DNA of 64,000 nucleotides from Anaerolineae bacterium (GTDB lineage Bacteria > Chloroflexota > Anaerolineae > Aggregatilineales > Phototrophicaceae). Positions 1 to 9,271 of this stretch are shown piece by piece. The stretch lies in NCBI GenBank assembly GCA_022824465.1, contig JAJDZV010000014.1, forward strand, positions 47,822 through 111,821, in the 5' to 3' direction. The notes beneath the pieces were generated by a model, which was not told the DNA's origin, made no database searches, and saw only the letters and a list, made by a program, of their open reading frames with translations. Positions within the stretch are counted from its first letter, which is position 1; each line of letters begins with the position of its first letter. The translations under genes were made by a program, and so were the position numbers.

Positions 1-2
1 AT

Positions 3-1076
3 CGTATGGAGGACTTAGCCAGAGATAAAGAAATCCCGATTACATTGAAAGATATTCGAGAAATACACAAGCTCATTTTGACAGACATAGAAGACGAGCA
101 CGCTGGAAACTACCGCGAAGGCGAGGTGAAGATTTCGGCTTCTGACTACGAGCCTCCTAAATTCTATGAGATTCGGCCCAAAATGGCTGAACTGGGGGAT
201 TACGTGCAGTCAGTAACATCAGTCGAGGCCGAAATCCGTGACTTGCCTATATTGACAGCCACTGCGGTACATGCCTGGCTTGCACGAATTCACCCATTTA
301 TTGATGGGAATGGACGCACGTCGAGGATACTAATGAACCTAATCCTCATAAGGCGCGGCTATCCAATATGTATAATCACACACGAGGAGCGGCTGCGTTA
401 CTACGACGCGTTGGAAGAATCGCAAGCGGGTAACCTGACACCGTTGATTGAATTGGTATATGAGGGGGTTGTTGAAAGTCAAGAAGTATGGGAGCAAGCC
501 GCCGACGAGCAGAAGAGAGACATGGAACGACGTCTACAGATTGCGGCACGTCTTGAACAGCCCGTAAAGACTCGCGCCCAAAATGAATACCAAGTTTGGT
601 TCAACGCGATGGAGCTGCTAAAGAGCTACTTCAAGCAATTTGTTGAAGACGTAAACGACAGCCGGGAAACACAAAGTGTCTTCTTGAAATACAAACCGTT
701 TGGAATCCTTAGCGATGAGAAATTCTTTGCTCTTCGCGAAAAAAGGAGCGCAAAGCGAACCTGGTATTTCGGAATTGAGTTTAACGGTGAAAAAAGACGC
801 TCCAGGTATCTGTTCTATTTTGGATATGCGGATTTCGTACTTAGCCCACATACATCAGTAATTCTTATTCTCGCGAAAGATGTTGAACTTAACTACCACT
901 ATGTAACTATGCGAGAGATTAATCAGCCAAATCGATTGGATATCTTTCAGGTTGGCTTCGACATGAAAGAACAGAAATTTGTAGCGTCAACCACAGGTGG
1001 GTTATGGGAAGGCAAAGTTGAAGATCTGGCTTATCAGTTCTTCGACCAAGTAATCCAACGCGATTTCGGAACCTAA
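3..1076 (+). CDS. Fic family protein (5' end cut by window edge)
   Basis: Fic (filamentation induced by cAMP) proteins usually transfer AMP from ATP to a target protein side chain. The complete catalytic motif HPFIDGNGRTSR is at residues 96-107 counted from the first ATG (position 6): the catalytic His, the Asp for Mg-ATP and both Arg are present. The reading frame is open to the window edge. It begins at the start of the Fic core, so the ~80-100 residue N-terminal region typical of the family, which may carry an inhibitory helix, is probably outside the window. The C-terminal ~180 residues have no domain I recognise and could be target recognition. Base composition is visibly AT-richer than the next gene, suggesting transfer. 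It converges on the P-ATPase gene with one base between the stops. Confidence 0.85.
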   Translation, partial: RMEDLARDKEIPITLKDIREIHKLILTDIEDEHAGNYREGEVKISASDYEPPKFYEIRPKMAELGDYVQSVTSVEAEIRDLPILTATAVHAWLARIHPFIDGNGRTSRILMNLILIRRGYPICIITHEERLRYYDALEESQAGNLTPLIELVYEGVVESQEVWEQAADEQKRDMERRLQIAARLEQPVKTRAQNEYQVWFNAMELLKSYFKQFVEDVNDSRETQSVFLKYKPFGILSDEKFFALREKRSAKRTWYFGIEFNGEKRRSRYLFYFGYADFVLSPHTSVILILAKDVELNYHYVTMREINQPNRLDIFQVGFDMKEQKFVASTTGGLWEGKVEDLAYQFFDQVIQRDFGT

Positions 1077-1077
1077 C

Positions 1078-3246
1078 CTACTCCCGCAGCGCGCGCATCC
1101 CATTCAGCGTCACCGCCAGCGACATGCCCATATCAGCCAATACCGCCGCCAGCATGCTTACGTTGCCCGTCACCGCCAACAGCAGAAAGACCGCCTTCAA
1201 GCCGAATGACAGCGCGATGTTCTGCCGGATCAGCCGCCGCGCAAATCGCGAACGTCGAATCGTCCCGGGCAGTTGACCCAAGCCATCCGCCAACAGGACG
1301 ACATCAGCCGTCTCCATCGCCTGCGCGCTGCTAGCGCCGCCCATGGCTATCCCCACCGACGCCCGCGCCAACGCCGGACTGTCGTTGATGCCATCGCCGA
1401 CCATCGCCACCTGACCATGCTTCGTCAGGAGCTTCTCCACCGCCATCACTTTATCCTGGGGCAGCAATTCGCCATAGCAACGATCGACGCCCACTTGCTC
1501 CGCAATCGATGCGGCAACCACCTTGTTGTCTCCGCTAAGCATGACCGACTGGATCGCCATGTCGCCCAAGGCGCCCACAACCGCGCGGCTTTCCCCACGC
1601 GGCGCGTCAGCCAGGGCGATCACTCCGCGTACCGCCTCGCCATCGTGCACCATGACCGCGCTCTGGCCCCGTTCTTCTATCCCTGACGCGACATTACAAA
1701 GATGCGCCGTGTGGTCAAATTCCGCGTCAAAATATCGGTGGCTGCCGATCGTCACGGCTTTGCCCGCTACCTCGCCGCGCAAGCCCAGTCCGGCTATCGT
1801 TTCGACCGACCGGGCGCCTGCGTATGTCAGACCTTTCTCCCTCGCCGTCTGCAAAATGGCATTGGCGAAGGGATGTGTGCTCTGCGCCTCGACCGAAGCC
1901 GCCAAAGCCAGCAACTCGGCGCAAGGCTCGCAGGCCGGTCCTTCGGCGCAATCGTCGGTATGGGTGGCCGCGACATGCAGTTGGCCCTGTGTTAAGGTGC
2001 CGGTCTTGTCAAAGGCGATGACCTTGGCGCATGCCAGCGCTTCCAAGGCGCCGCCGCCCTTGATCAAGACTCCGCGCCGCGCCGCCGCTGTAACGGCGCT
2101 GATCACCGTCACCGGCGTGCTAATCACCAGCGCGCAGGGGCAGGCGATCACCAGCATCGCCAGCGCTCGATACAGCCAACCCTGCCCCTCCGGACCACCC
2201 CAGAAACTCCCGCCAAAAGCCAGGGGCGGCACAAAGGCGACCGCCAGCGCGGTCAGCGCCACAGCCGGCGTGTAGATATGGGCGAAGCGGTCTATTAGTC
2301 GTTGACTGGGCGCCCGGCGGGAATGCGCCGACTGCAAGAGCTCGATAATCCGACTGAGCGTGTTATCGGCGGTCAACCGGCTTACTCGGATCTCGAGCGC
2401 CGCGCCGCCATTGATCGAGCCGGCAAAAACTTCATCACCAGGCGCCTTTATCACCGGCAGACTCTCGCCGGTGATATGCGCCTGATCCACCGCGCTAAGT
2501 CCCGTCAGCACAGTGCCGTCCATCGGAATGCGTTCACCCGGCAAGACGCGAATCCGATCATCAATATTCAGTGCCTCTACCGGCACGACAATTACGTCAT
2601 CGCCGATAATCCGCTGAGCGGTTGGCGGCTTCAAGGCGACCAGCGAGCGCAGGCTGTCGCGGGCGCGATCGGCGGTGTAGCCTTCCAGCGCCTCGCCGAT
2701 GGAGAAAAGAAAAATGACCGTAGCCGCTTCGAGAAACTCGCCGAGGATCAGCGCGCCTATGGCGGCGATCGTCATCAGCATGTTGATATTGAATTGTCGA
2801 TTGAAGCGCAAGGCACGGACGCCACTGGTCGCAATCGGCTTCATCGCCACCAGCATCGCAAGCGCGTACAGAAGACTAACGGCATCGCCTGGCGCCAACC
2901 GCGCAAGGTCGAGCGCAATCGCAACCAACAGCAACGCCCCGCCGGCAAGCGCCAGGCGGCTATCGGGACGCCCGCGCAAGTAGTCCCAAAAGCCGAGCGC
3001 GCCAGCCCGCTTGACCTTCTCGCTGTTGATTGTCTCCAATGCCGCGGCGTCGCTTATCGACTTGCCGACCGACTCCACTCGCCTACGCAAAGCGCAACGG
3101 TCGACATCGCCAATAAGATATAGAGTATTAGTGAAATAATCTACACGAGCGGAGCGCGCGCCTTCCAGGGTTCCCACCGCGCTCTCGACTTCCAACGCGC
3201 AACCCGGGCAATCCATACCATCAATTCTAAATTGTTCCGATTTCAT
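1078..3246 (-). CDS. Heavy-metal P1B-type ATPase, Zn/Cd/Pb-exporting type
   Basis: Membrane pump that exports heavy-metal cations with ATP. Visible in order: an N-terminal HMA metal-binding domain with GMDCPGC (Cys13, Cys16), TGES of the actuator (259-262), the CPC metal site in a membrane helix (369-371), the phosphorylated Asp413 in DKTGTLT, the HP motif of the nucleotide domain, and GDGINDSPAL near the hinge. The last membrane helix has Asp705 in a VLADMGMS context, the position that in ZntA/CadA-like pumps marks Zn/Cd/Pb rather than Cu specificity. Length (722) is normal. No metal-sensing regulator (ArsR, MerR) lies beside it, but the leader has a palindrome that could be an operator. A cadA/zntA-like assignment is an inference from motifs. 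Confidence 0.93.
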   Translation of the reverse strand: MKSEQFRIDGMDCPGCALEVESAVGTLEGARSARVDYFTNTLYLIGDVDRCALRRRVESVGKSISDAAALETINSEKVKRAGALGFWDYLRGRPDSRLALAGGALLLVAIALDLARLAPGDAVSLLYALAMLVAMKPIATSGVRALRFNRQFNINMLMTIAAIGALILGEFLEAATVIFLFSIGEALEGYTADRARDSLRSLVALKPPTAQRIIGDDVIVVPVEALNIDDRIRVLPGERIPMDGTVLTGLSAVDQAHITGESLPVIKAPGDEVFAGSINGGAALEIRVSRLTADNTLSRIIELLQSAHSRRAPSQRLIDRFAHIYTPAVALTALAVAFVPPLAFGGSFWGGPEGQGWLYRALAMLVIACPCALVISTPVTVISAVTAAARRGVLIKGGGALEALACAKVIAFDKTGTLTQGQLHVAATHTDDCAEGPACEPCAELLALAASVEAQSTHPFANAILQTAREKGLTYAGARSVETIAGLGLRGEVAGKAVTIGSHRYFDAEFDHTAHLCNVASGIEERGQSAVMVHDGEAVRGVIALADAPRGESRAVVGALGDMAIQSVMLSGDNKVVAASIAEQVGVDRCYGELLPQDKVMAVEKLLTKHGQVAMVGDGINDSPALARASVGIAMGGASSAQAMETADVVLLADGLGQLPGTIRRSRFARRLIRQNIALSFGLKAVFLLLAVTGNVSMLAAVLADMGMSLAVTLNGMRALRE

Positions 3247-3262
3247 AAGCCCGCCAGCCTAT

Positions 3263-3277
3263 TGATATGAAGTATCA
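3263..3277. promoter_or_regulatory. Palindrome in the leader of the metal ATPase gene
   Basis: TGATA-N5-TATCA, a perfect 5-base inverted repeat, lies 16 bases upstream of the ATPase start codon and downstream of its candidate promoter. This is a usual place for a repressor site. It does not match an operator consensus that I can name, and no regulator gene is adjacent. Confidence 0.35.
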
Positions 3278-3306
3278 TTAGTGAGTTACTTACTGCATTC
3301 ATAGGA

Positions 3307-3335
3307 ACACTACTCTAAAATCTGCATTCTGTCAA
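3307..3335 (-). promoter_or_regulatory. Candidate sigma-70 promoter of the metal ATPase gene
   Basis: Read on the minus strand, a consensus -35 box TTGACA (3335-3330) is followed after 17 bases by TAGTGT (3312-3307), a weak -10 box. The -10 matches the consensus at only three positions, so the site might need an activator, as metal-regulated promoters often do. Confidence 0.35.
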
Positions 3336-3483
3336 CATCGCTTCTATATGTCGCAATAGCTTGTCACTAATCCCTCGTGGTTGACGCCGTCAATTTCTTG
3401 CCGATCAAGCCGATCTTCGTTGACACTATATACTGTCTTATACACATAAACTCGCCACAGTTTATTTGCAAGGGGGGAAGATA

Positions 3484-4311
3484 ATGTGTAACGCTCATGT
3501 CGCGCAGACAGTGCGCAAACGCATCGAGAAGGAGGGCTTGCCCAGCGCGAGCCGACGCGATTTCTTGAAGATTGGCAGCATCCTCGCAGCTGGCGCCGCC
3601 TTGACGCCGCAAATCGCTCGCGCCGATATGCATGGCGGCGGTTTGGTAGATCTCACGCATGCCTTTACCACCGATTTCCCGGTCTTTCCCGGCGGTCCCC
3701 AAGCGCAACGCGAGACCTTGGTCACCGTAGACGCTGACGGCTACTTCATCCAGCGATGGCACTTCGCCGAACATACGGGCACGCACATGGACTTCCCCGG
3801 TCATTTCATCGCTGATGGCTTGCGCACCGACACTTACCCGGTCGAGATGCTTATGGGACCAGCGGTAGTCATTGATATCGCGGCCCGCGCCGAAAACGAT
3901 CGCGATACAATGGTCACGGTCGAAGATCTCCAGTCCTGGGAAATGGAAAACGGCGACATTCCCGAAGGCGCATTCGTGATGATGTATTCCGGCTGGGAGC
4001 GCCATATCGGCACGCCCGCATTCCTCGGCGATGATACCGGCTTGCACTTCCCCGGTTTCAGCGGGGAGGCATCGGAGTGGCTTGTTGGCGAGCGCTCGAT
4101 CCATGGCATTGGCGTTGATACGCTCAGCATCGACCACGGACCATCGGCGACCTTTGATACGCATTACATTATTCTCGGGGCGGGTCTGTTGGGCATCGAA
4201 AACGTCGCTAACCTGGAAGCGATCCAAGGTACGCAGGCGACCGTGATTTGCGGCATCCCGCGTTATGAAGAAGGTTCGGGCGGGCCAGCGCGCATCCTCG
4301 CCTTAACCTGA
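3484..4311 (+). CDS. Tat-exported cyclase family protein (kynurenine formamidase-like)
   Basis: Metal-dependent hydrolase of the cyclase family, which includes kynurenine formamidase. The substrate here is unknown. The signature HTGTHMDFPGHF is at residues 97-108, with the His and Asp metal ligands intact. A twin-arginine signal (SRRDFLKI at 23-30, then a hydrophobic Ala/Gly/Leu stretch ending about residue 47) predicts export of the folded protein. The start was set at the ATG at 3484 because a strong ribosome binding site (AGGGGGGAAG, 3470-3479) lies just before it. A TTG 18 bases upstream lies at that site and is rejected. 275 residues, normal for the family. It is transcribed divergently from the metal ATPase. 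Confidence 0.85.
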   Translation: MCNAHVAQTVRKRIEKEGLPSASRRDFLKIGSILAAGAALTPQIARADMHGGGLVDLTHAFTTDFPVFPGGPQAQRETLVTVDADGYFIQRWHFAEHTGTHMDFPGHFIADGLRTDTYPVEMLMGPAVVIDIAARAENDRDTMVTVEDLQSWEMENGDIPEGAFVMMYSGWERHIGTPAFLGDDTGLHFPGFSGEASEWLVGERSIHGIGVDTLSIDHGPSATFDTHYIILGAGLLGIENVANLEAIQGTQATVICGIPRYEEGSGGPARILALT

Positions 4312-4403
4312 GCAGAATCAGCGCGCATTCTGTATTGGCGGGAGCGTCGCCGTCGTCTTGCGGCAATACGCCGACTGGTCGCCGATTCCCTATTGGCCGC
4401 CGC

Positions 4404-5027
4404 TTAGCCGAGCGCGGAGGCGAGCAAGCTCAAGCCAAGCCAAGCCAGCAAGAGCGCCGTCGCCAGGATGAGGGCGCGCAGGTATTGCACGCGGATCCGT
4501 CTGGCATAATGAAATATCGCGACCCAGCCGCATAATCCGCCGAGGAATACGCCGTAAAACGCGACGAGGAAAGCCGCAGCGTGCGCCGGCGACGCCTTAA
4601 GAGCGGCGACCAACAGCGGTCCGTTCACCGCGCCCCAAAAGAGCCAGGGACCAGGACTGAGCAAGTTCATCAACACGCCGGTTAGCAATACTCTCTGCCA
4701 GGACTCGATGGAGGCGCCGTCGGCATCAGCCAGCGCGACGCTCGGACCCGCGCGGTATTGCCGCAGGGCGCCCCAAGCGATAAAGAGCAGCAGGCAGCCG
4801 CCTCCAGCCTGAATCAGCTTCAACAGTTCCGGCGGCATCTGACCCAGAACGACTATCATCAAGACGATGATTGGCGCGTCGGTAATCAGAGGCGAGAGCA
4901 CGACGAGCAGCGCCTTGCGCCAACCTAGCCGCAAGGTCGTGTTGACTAGGTAAGCGATCAGCGGACCGGGAATGACCGCTGCGCTCAAGCCAAAGCTAAG
5001 CGCCGGCGCGATCAGCTGCTGGAACAT
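4404..5027 (-). CDS. LysE/RhtB family exporter
   Basis: Inner-membrane exporter of amino acids or similar small metabolites. About 207 residues with six hydrophobic segments, the usual LysE size, and the conserved Pro-Gly-Pro (IPGPLIAYLV) at the end of the first membrane helix. The N-terminal half is the better match to the family; the second half is a generic membrane region. Substrate cannot be told. It converges on the upstream cyclase gene and lies 33 bases downstream of the Nudix gene on the same strand, so the two could share a transcript. Confidence 0.75.
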   Translation of the reverse strand: MFQQLIAPALSFGLSAAVIPGPLIAYLVNTTLRLGWRKALLVVLSPLITDAPIIVLMIVVLGQMPPELLKLIQAGGGCLLLFIAWGALRQYRAGPSVALADADGASIESWQRVLLTGVLMNLLSPGPWLFWGAVNGPLLVAALKASPAHAAAFLVAFYGVFLGGLCGWVAIFHYARRIRVQYLRALILATALLLAWLGLSLLASALG

Positions 5028-5060
5028 GCCTGCTCAGGTCTCCTTCATCGCGGTTCTGCG

Positions 5061-5672
5061 CTAGTCAAATTCGGTTGGCAGGTCAGGCTGGCGCCAGTGT
5101 TTGAACCAGCGCTTGATCTGCCCCTTGCTGACCCGCCCCAATGATAGCGGCGGGAGGTCGTCTTCGTCGAACCAGCCGACCGCGGTCGTCTCGTCGCTCG
5201 TTCGCGCCTCGCCGCCGACAAGCTCGCAGAGAAAAGCCAGCTTGTAAACCTCGTTCAGCGATGGCGGATGACGGCGCTTTCGGTCTTCCACCGCCAGCAG
5301 TTTGATCGCATTTGCTTCGAAGCCGCTCTCCTCACGTATTTCGCGCTCGACCGCTTCGGACGGGGCATCGCCGATATCGGCCCAGCCGCCGGGCAAGGTC
5401 CACAGCCCGTCGACCGCTTCCCGCACCAGGAGGATCTTGCCGGCGCGAAATACCGCGCCGCGCACATCAACTTTGGGGGTGATGTAGCCGTCGTCTTGTT
5501 GCAGGATCAGCTTGACCCGCGCCGAATCGGCGTCGGCAGCCGCAGCCGGCATATCGGCGGCGATAGCGAGCAACTGTTGATAGCGGTCGGCGTCATAGTG
5601 ATTGCGGGCATAGTGTATGCCCGTTTTCGCCAGCGCGGCAATCTGCTTCGCCCATTCGACCTGATTGACCAT
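5061..5672 (-). CDS. Nudix hydrolase with Nudix_N_2-like N-terminal region
   Basis: Hydrolyses a nucleoside diphosphate linked to another moiety; the substrate is not determined. The Nudix box (G-x5-E-x7-REUXEExGU) is complete in GGWADIGDAPSEAVEREIRE followed by ESGFEA. The N-terminal ~60 residues (EWAKQIAALAKTGIHYARNHYD) resemble the small N-terminal domain of ADP-ribose/NDP-X Nudix enzymes. The start was set at the ATG at 5672 because homology begins there and a GAGGAG precedes it; an upstream extension of 51 codons in the same frame looks non-coding. 203 residues. Divergent from the TPR genes. Confidence 0.85.
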   Translation of the reverse strand: MVNQVEWAKQIAALAKTGIHYARNHYDADRYQQLLAIAADMPAAAADADSARVKLILQQDDGYITPKVDVRGAVFRAGKILLVREAVDGLWTLPGGWADIGDAPSEAVEREIREESGFEANAIKLLAVEDRKRRHPPSLNEVYKLAFLCELVGGEARTSDETTAVGWFDEDDLPPLSLGRVSKGQIKRWFKHWRQPDLPTEFD

Positions 5673-5796
5673 TCGCACCCTGCCCGGCTCCTCGTTCGTT
5701 CGGTCATTATACACCTGCGGCGGCTCGAGACGCTGACGGGAGCCAGCGTCCGCCTGTGGTAGAATAAGCGGACCAGGAGGCAGTGAGCCGGGCGCG

Positions 5797-7050
5797 ATGC
5801 CACCGTATCGCAAGATCAAGCGCAACTATGGCAAACCTTTCTTCGGCCGTCGCCGCGGCCTGGCTGGGGGACCGATTCTGCTCGTTCTGTCGGTCACGCT
5901 GGCGGCAGTCGGCGCGCTGCTGGCGGCCGCCTTGGTCCTCAGAGTCGAGGTCGAGCTGGCCGTGAACGAATTCATGGGCACGCCGCGACCAACGCCGACC
6001 CTGCCGTCCCATCAGTATGCTGAGCGCGGCTTTTCGCGCTACCTGGAAGGCGACCTTGACGAAGCCTTGGCGGACTTCGAGCGCGCGCTGGCGCAACGAC
6101 CAAGCGACATCGCCTATCTCTATGAATACGGGCGAGTCCTGATTGAACTGGAGGACTACGAGAGGGCGTCAGCAACAGGCGATCGCGCCATGAACGCTGC
6201 GCCGGATAATCCGCGCGGTTATGCGCTGAAGGCGCGCGCCTTGATGTGGAGCGACCCGGGCTCGGCCATTCCCGTGGCTGTTTCGGGCTTGGAGCGCGAC
6301 CCGGCCTTCGCGCCCCTGCATGCGGCGCTGGCGGTGGCCTATACCAATATCGGGCGCTATGCCGAAGCCCTGCAGCGCGGGATACAAGCCACCGAGCTGG
6401 ATCCCTTGAACGCCTTTGCCCACCGCGCGCTCTCCATCCCCTTGATCTATACGGGCCGCAGCAATGACGCAATTGACGCGCTGGAACGGGCGGTGGCGAT
6501 TAACCCCAATCTGACGGCGCCCTATTTCGAGCTGGCGGCGCAATATCGCGCCACCGATTACCAGGAGATGGCGGTCGGAATCTATCGCCGCATCCTTGAG
6601 CTTGAGCCCGACAATGCCAAAGCCTACCTGCGCATCTGCCAGACATACGCCGAGGTGGGCGAATTCCTCGAAGGCACGCGCTTTTGCGACACCGCCACTG
6701 AGATCGATGAGACCTACGCGCCGGCCTGGCAGATGCTCGGGCAGCTGCAGTACAACCGACGCAATTATGAGAGCGCGGTCGATTCGCTTGAGAAATGCGT
6801 GGAATACGGTTCCACAGCGGTCGAGTGCTACTACATTCGCGGCTTGGCATACTACTTCCTCGGCGACTGCGAGCGGGCTTGGGAAACCTTGCTGGAATCC
6901 TTCCGGTATTCGACCGCTCCCTCGATCGTTGACATCATCAACATCGGCCTGGGCGATATTCGCAACAACTGCCCCGGTTTTGAGAACGCGCGGCTGCCGA
7001 CGCCGATCCCGCCGACGCCAATCCCGCCGACGCCAATCGGAGGCATCTAG
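5797..7050 (+). CDS. Membrane-anchored TPR protein (first of a tandem pair)
   Basis: A basic N-terminus (MPPYRKIKRNYGKPFFGRRR) and one membrane helix (about 26-52) are followed by a Thr-Pro spacer (TPRPTPTLP) and about nine tetratricopeptide repeats from residue 70 onward. The topology is N-in with the repeats outside. TPR arrays are protein-binding scaffolds; the partner is unknown. The C-terminus is a proline-rich direct repeat (TPIPPTPIPPTPIGG). It shares layout and repeat wording (ALxxRPxDIAYLYEYG) with the next gene, so the two are tandem duplicates. The stop and the ribosome binding site of the next gene are close together, which indicates one operon. Confidence 0.75.
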   Translation: MPPYRKIKRNYGKPFFGRRRGLAGGPILLVLSVTLAAVGALLAAALVLRVEVELAVNEFMGTPRPTPTLPSHQYAERGFSRYLEGDLDEALADFERALAQRPSDIAYLYEYGRVLIELEDYERASATGDRAMNAAPDNPRGYALKARALMWSDPGSAIPVAVSGLERDPAFAPLHAALAVAYTNIGRYAEALQRGIQATELDPLNAFAHRALSIPLIYTGRSNDAIDALERAVAINPNLTAPYFELAAQYRATDYQEMAVGIYRRILELEPDNAKAYLRICQTYAEVGEFLEGTRFCDTATEIDETYAPAWQMLGQLQYNRRNYESAVDSLEKCVEYGSTAVECYYIRGLAYYFLGDCERAWETLLESFRYSTAPSIVDIINIGLGDIRNNCPGFENARLPTPIPPTPIPPTPIGGI

Positions 7051-7051
7051 C

Positions 7052-8263
7052 GTGAAGATCACGCGTGATTACACGCAGCCATTCTTCCGCCAGCCGAAAC
7101 GTCATCCCGTTCGCAACATGCTGATCGCCGCGCTGCTGGGCGCCCTGCTGGGTCTCGCGGTCGTGTGGCAGCGAGACGCGGTGGAATCCGTGATCGGGAC
7201 GCTTAGCGGCAGCCCGGCAACGCCGACGCCACGGCCGAGCGAGCTGGCGACCCGCGCGACCGAGCTCTTCCTCGCCGGCGACTTGACAGGAGCGGAGGAG
7301 TTGCTGGCGCGGGCGGTGGCGGAGAGACCTGATAACATCGCCTATCTTTACGAGCATGGTTGGCTCCTGATCGAGTTGGGACGTTTCGAAGCAGCGGAGG
7401 CGCACGGGGCGGCAATCACCCAGCTGGACGCGCGCGACGAGCGCGGCTTCGCGTTGAAAGCGGCGGCATTGACCTGGCAGGGGCAGCCGGCGGTCGCGAT
7501 CCCGATCGCCTTGTCGGGCCTGGAATTGAATCCGCGTTTCGCGCCGCTGCACGCCACACTGACGCGCGCCTACGTCGATTCGGAGCGCTGGGCGGATGGC
7601 TTGGACGCGGGCCAGCGCGGTCTGTCCATTGAAGCGGATGATGTAGGCGTGATCCGGGCTTATGCCTACGCTTTGCAATCGGTCGGCTCGTATGACGAGG
7701 CGGTGAACTATCTGCAACGGGCGATTGAGCTGCGCCCGACTTATATGCCGATCCACTTTGAGCTGGCGGGCTTGTATCTGGCGCGCGATGAAGATCAGAG
7801 CGCCATAGACATCTATAATCGCATCTTGTCACTGGATCCGCGCAACGCCCGGGCGATGCTGCGGCTTTGCCTGGCATATCGCAAAGTGGGCGAGTTTTCG
7901 CGGGCGCTTGGCTTCTGTGAAGACTCGGCAGCCAACGATCCGGCGGATGCGGAAGCGCATTTTCAACTGGGTCATCTATATTACCGCGACCGGCAGTTTC
8001 AGAGGTCGCGTGATGCCTTCGAGCAGTGCTTGCGGCATGATGACGGCTTCTATGACCTGTCTTGCCGCTATCGTCTGGGTTTGTCGCACTATTACACGGG
8101 CGAGTGTGCGCGCGGCTGGGCGCTTCTGCGCGAATCGTTGGATCTGGCGCAAGGCACGGGCGATAACGTGACGATCGGCAACATATTGAAAGGGCTGGAC
8201 GCGATCGAGAGCGACCCGCAGTGCATCGAGGATGCGGCGGCGCCGGTATCGCTTGAGGATTGA
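7052..8263 (+). CDS. Membrane-anchored TPR protein (second of a tandem pair)
   Basis: Paralogue of the preceding gene. It has a short basic start (KITRDYTQPFFRQPKRHP), one membrane helix (about 22-40), a Thr-Pro linker (ATPTPRPS) and then TPR units to the C-terminus (403 residues). The start is a GTG at 7052 with GGAGG at 7039-7043, inside the last codons of the upstream gene; the frame stays open much further upstream, but only as overlap with that gene. The shared motif RPDNIAYLYEHGWLLIELGRFE and the nearly abutting genes support a recent duplication and co-translation. Likely an extracytoplasmic scaffold; the function is not known. Confidence 0.75.
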   Translation: MKITRDYTQPFFRQPKRHPVRNMLIAALLGALLGLAVVWQRDAVESVIGTLSGSPATPTPRPSELATRATELFLAGDLTGAEELLARAVAERPDNIAYLYEHGWLLIELGRFEAAEAHGAAITQLDARDERGFALKAAALTWQGQPAVAIPIALSGLELNPRFAPLHATLTRAYVDSERWADGLDAGQRGLSIEADDVGVIRAYAYALQSVGSYDEAVNYLQRAIELRPTYMPIHFELAGLYLARDEDQSAIDIYNRILSLDPRNARAMLRLCLAYRKVGEFSRALGFCEDSAANDPADAEAHFQLGHLYYRDRQFQRSRDAFEQCLRHDDGFYDLSCRYRLGLSHYYTGECARGWALLRESLDLAQGTGDNVTIGNILKGLDAIESDPQCIEDAAAPVSLED

Positions 8264-8318
8264 CCCGCGCCCAGCGGCGTCGTAGCCTACTCGCGACCAG
8301 CCAAGACAATGGAATACA

Positions 8319-9236
8319 ATGCGCGCATTGGATACCAGCCTGTGGCTCTACCGCAAGACGGTGAAACGCATTGGGCCGGCGCATAGAGCGCTGCACCGCG
8401 TGATGGACCGCTTGCTGCTGCCAGCGCTGGAGCGCGCGACTGATTTCAAAACGATCGCCGACGACCCCTTCTGGTTCCGGCTTGAACTCTTGACGCGGCA
8501 GCACGAACGCGAGACGCGACAACTGCTTTCGCGGCTGGCGGCGCCGGGCATGGTAGCGCTGGATGTTGGCGCGCATGTCGGCTACTACACGCGGCTGCTG
8601 GCCGAGCGAGCAGGCGGGAGCGGCCGCGTCATCGCTTTCGAGCCGCATCCGCGGACGCATGAGGCGCTGAAGCGGAACGTATGTCATTTGCCTAACGTGA
8701 CCGCGCTGCAACTGGCGGCGGCCGAGAGCGATGGTTCCGCGGAGTTGTACGACTATCTGATGATGTCGGCGAGCGGCTCGCTGCATTATGACGCGGGCTT
8801 GGCCGATCAGCAGCGGGCGCGGATGGGCGCGGGCGATGTGGCGCCGCGGCGGGAGGCTGGCTTCGAGATGGAGCGCTACGGGGTGCGGACGGTCGCGCTG
8901 GATGACTACCTGGAGCAGCTTGGCGTCGGTCGCGTTGATCTGGTGAAGATGGATATTGAGGGGGCGGAGTTGGCGGCGCTGCGAGCGATGCGGCGGACGA
9001 TCGCGGCCTCTCCGGGGCTGGCGCTGGTGATGGAGTACAATCCGGGAGCGCTGGCGGCTTTTGGTCATGAGCCGGTTGCGGCGCTGCAGGAGGTCTTGGA
9101 TCTGGGCTTTCGGCGGGTTCGGGCAATTGAGGCGGGCGGTCGTCTGCGGGATTGGGGGGCGCCGAGCTTGGTGGCGCGGGAGACGGCGCGTCTTCAGGCG
9201 GGGATGGCGGTGGTGAATCTGTTGTTTACGAAGTGA
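8319..9236 (+). CDS. FkbM family SAM-dependent methyltransferase
   Basis: FkbM-type enzymes methylate hydroxyl groups of polyketides, sugars or glycolipids. The SAM-binding signature LDVGAHVGYYTRLLAE is near residue 80, followed by the acidic end of strand 2 (VIAFEPHP) and the family hallmark VDLVKMDIEGAELAAL near residue 207. An N-terminal ~75-residue region precedes the catalytic domain. 305 residues, normal. It follows the TPR pair after 55 bases on the same strand and may be transcribed with it. The substrate is unknown. Confidence 0.85.
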   Translation: MRALDTSLWLYRKTVKRIGPAHRALHRVMDRLLLPALERATDFKTIADDPFWFRLELLTRQHERETRQLLSRLAAPGMVALDVGAHVGYYTRLLAERAGGSGRVIAFEPHPRTHEALKRNVCHLPNVTALQLAAAESDGSAELYDYLMMSASGSLHYDAGLADQQRARMGAGDVAPRREAGFEMERYGVRTVALDDYLEQLGVGRVDLVKMDIEGAELAALRAMRRTIAASPGLALVMEYNPGALAAFGHEPVAALQEVLDLGFRRVRAIEAGGRLRDWGAPSLVARETARLQAGMAVVNLLFTK

Positions 9237-9254
9237 ATGCGTTAAGGTAATTCG

Positions 9255-9271
9255 CCACAGAGGACACAGAG
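9255..9271 (+). repeat. Short CCACAGAG-type repeat, left flank of the restriction island
   Basis: CCACAGAGGACACAGAG lies 90 bases before the cytosine methyltransferase. Near copies in the opposite orientation sit just after the island (12407-12422 and 12588-12603), so the restriction-modification genes are bracketed by inverted copies. Sequences of this CCACAGAGNCACAGAG kind occur as intergenic repeats in many environmental bacteria; that statement is from general knowledge. Confidence 0.5.
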
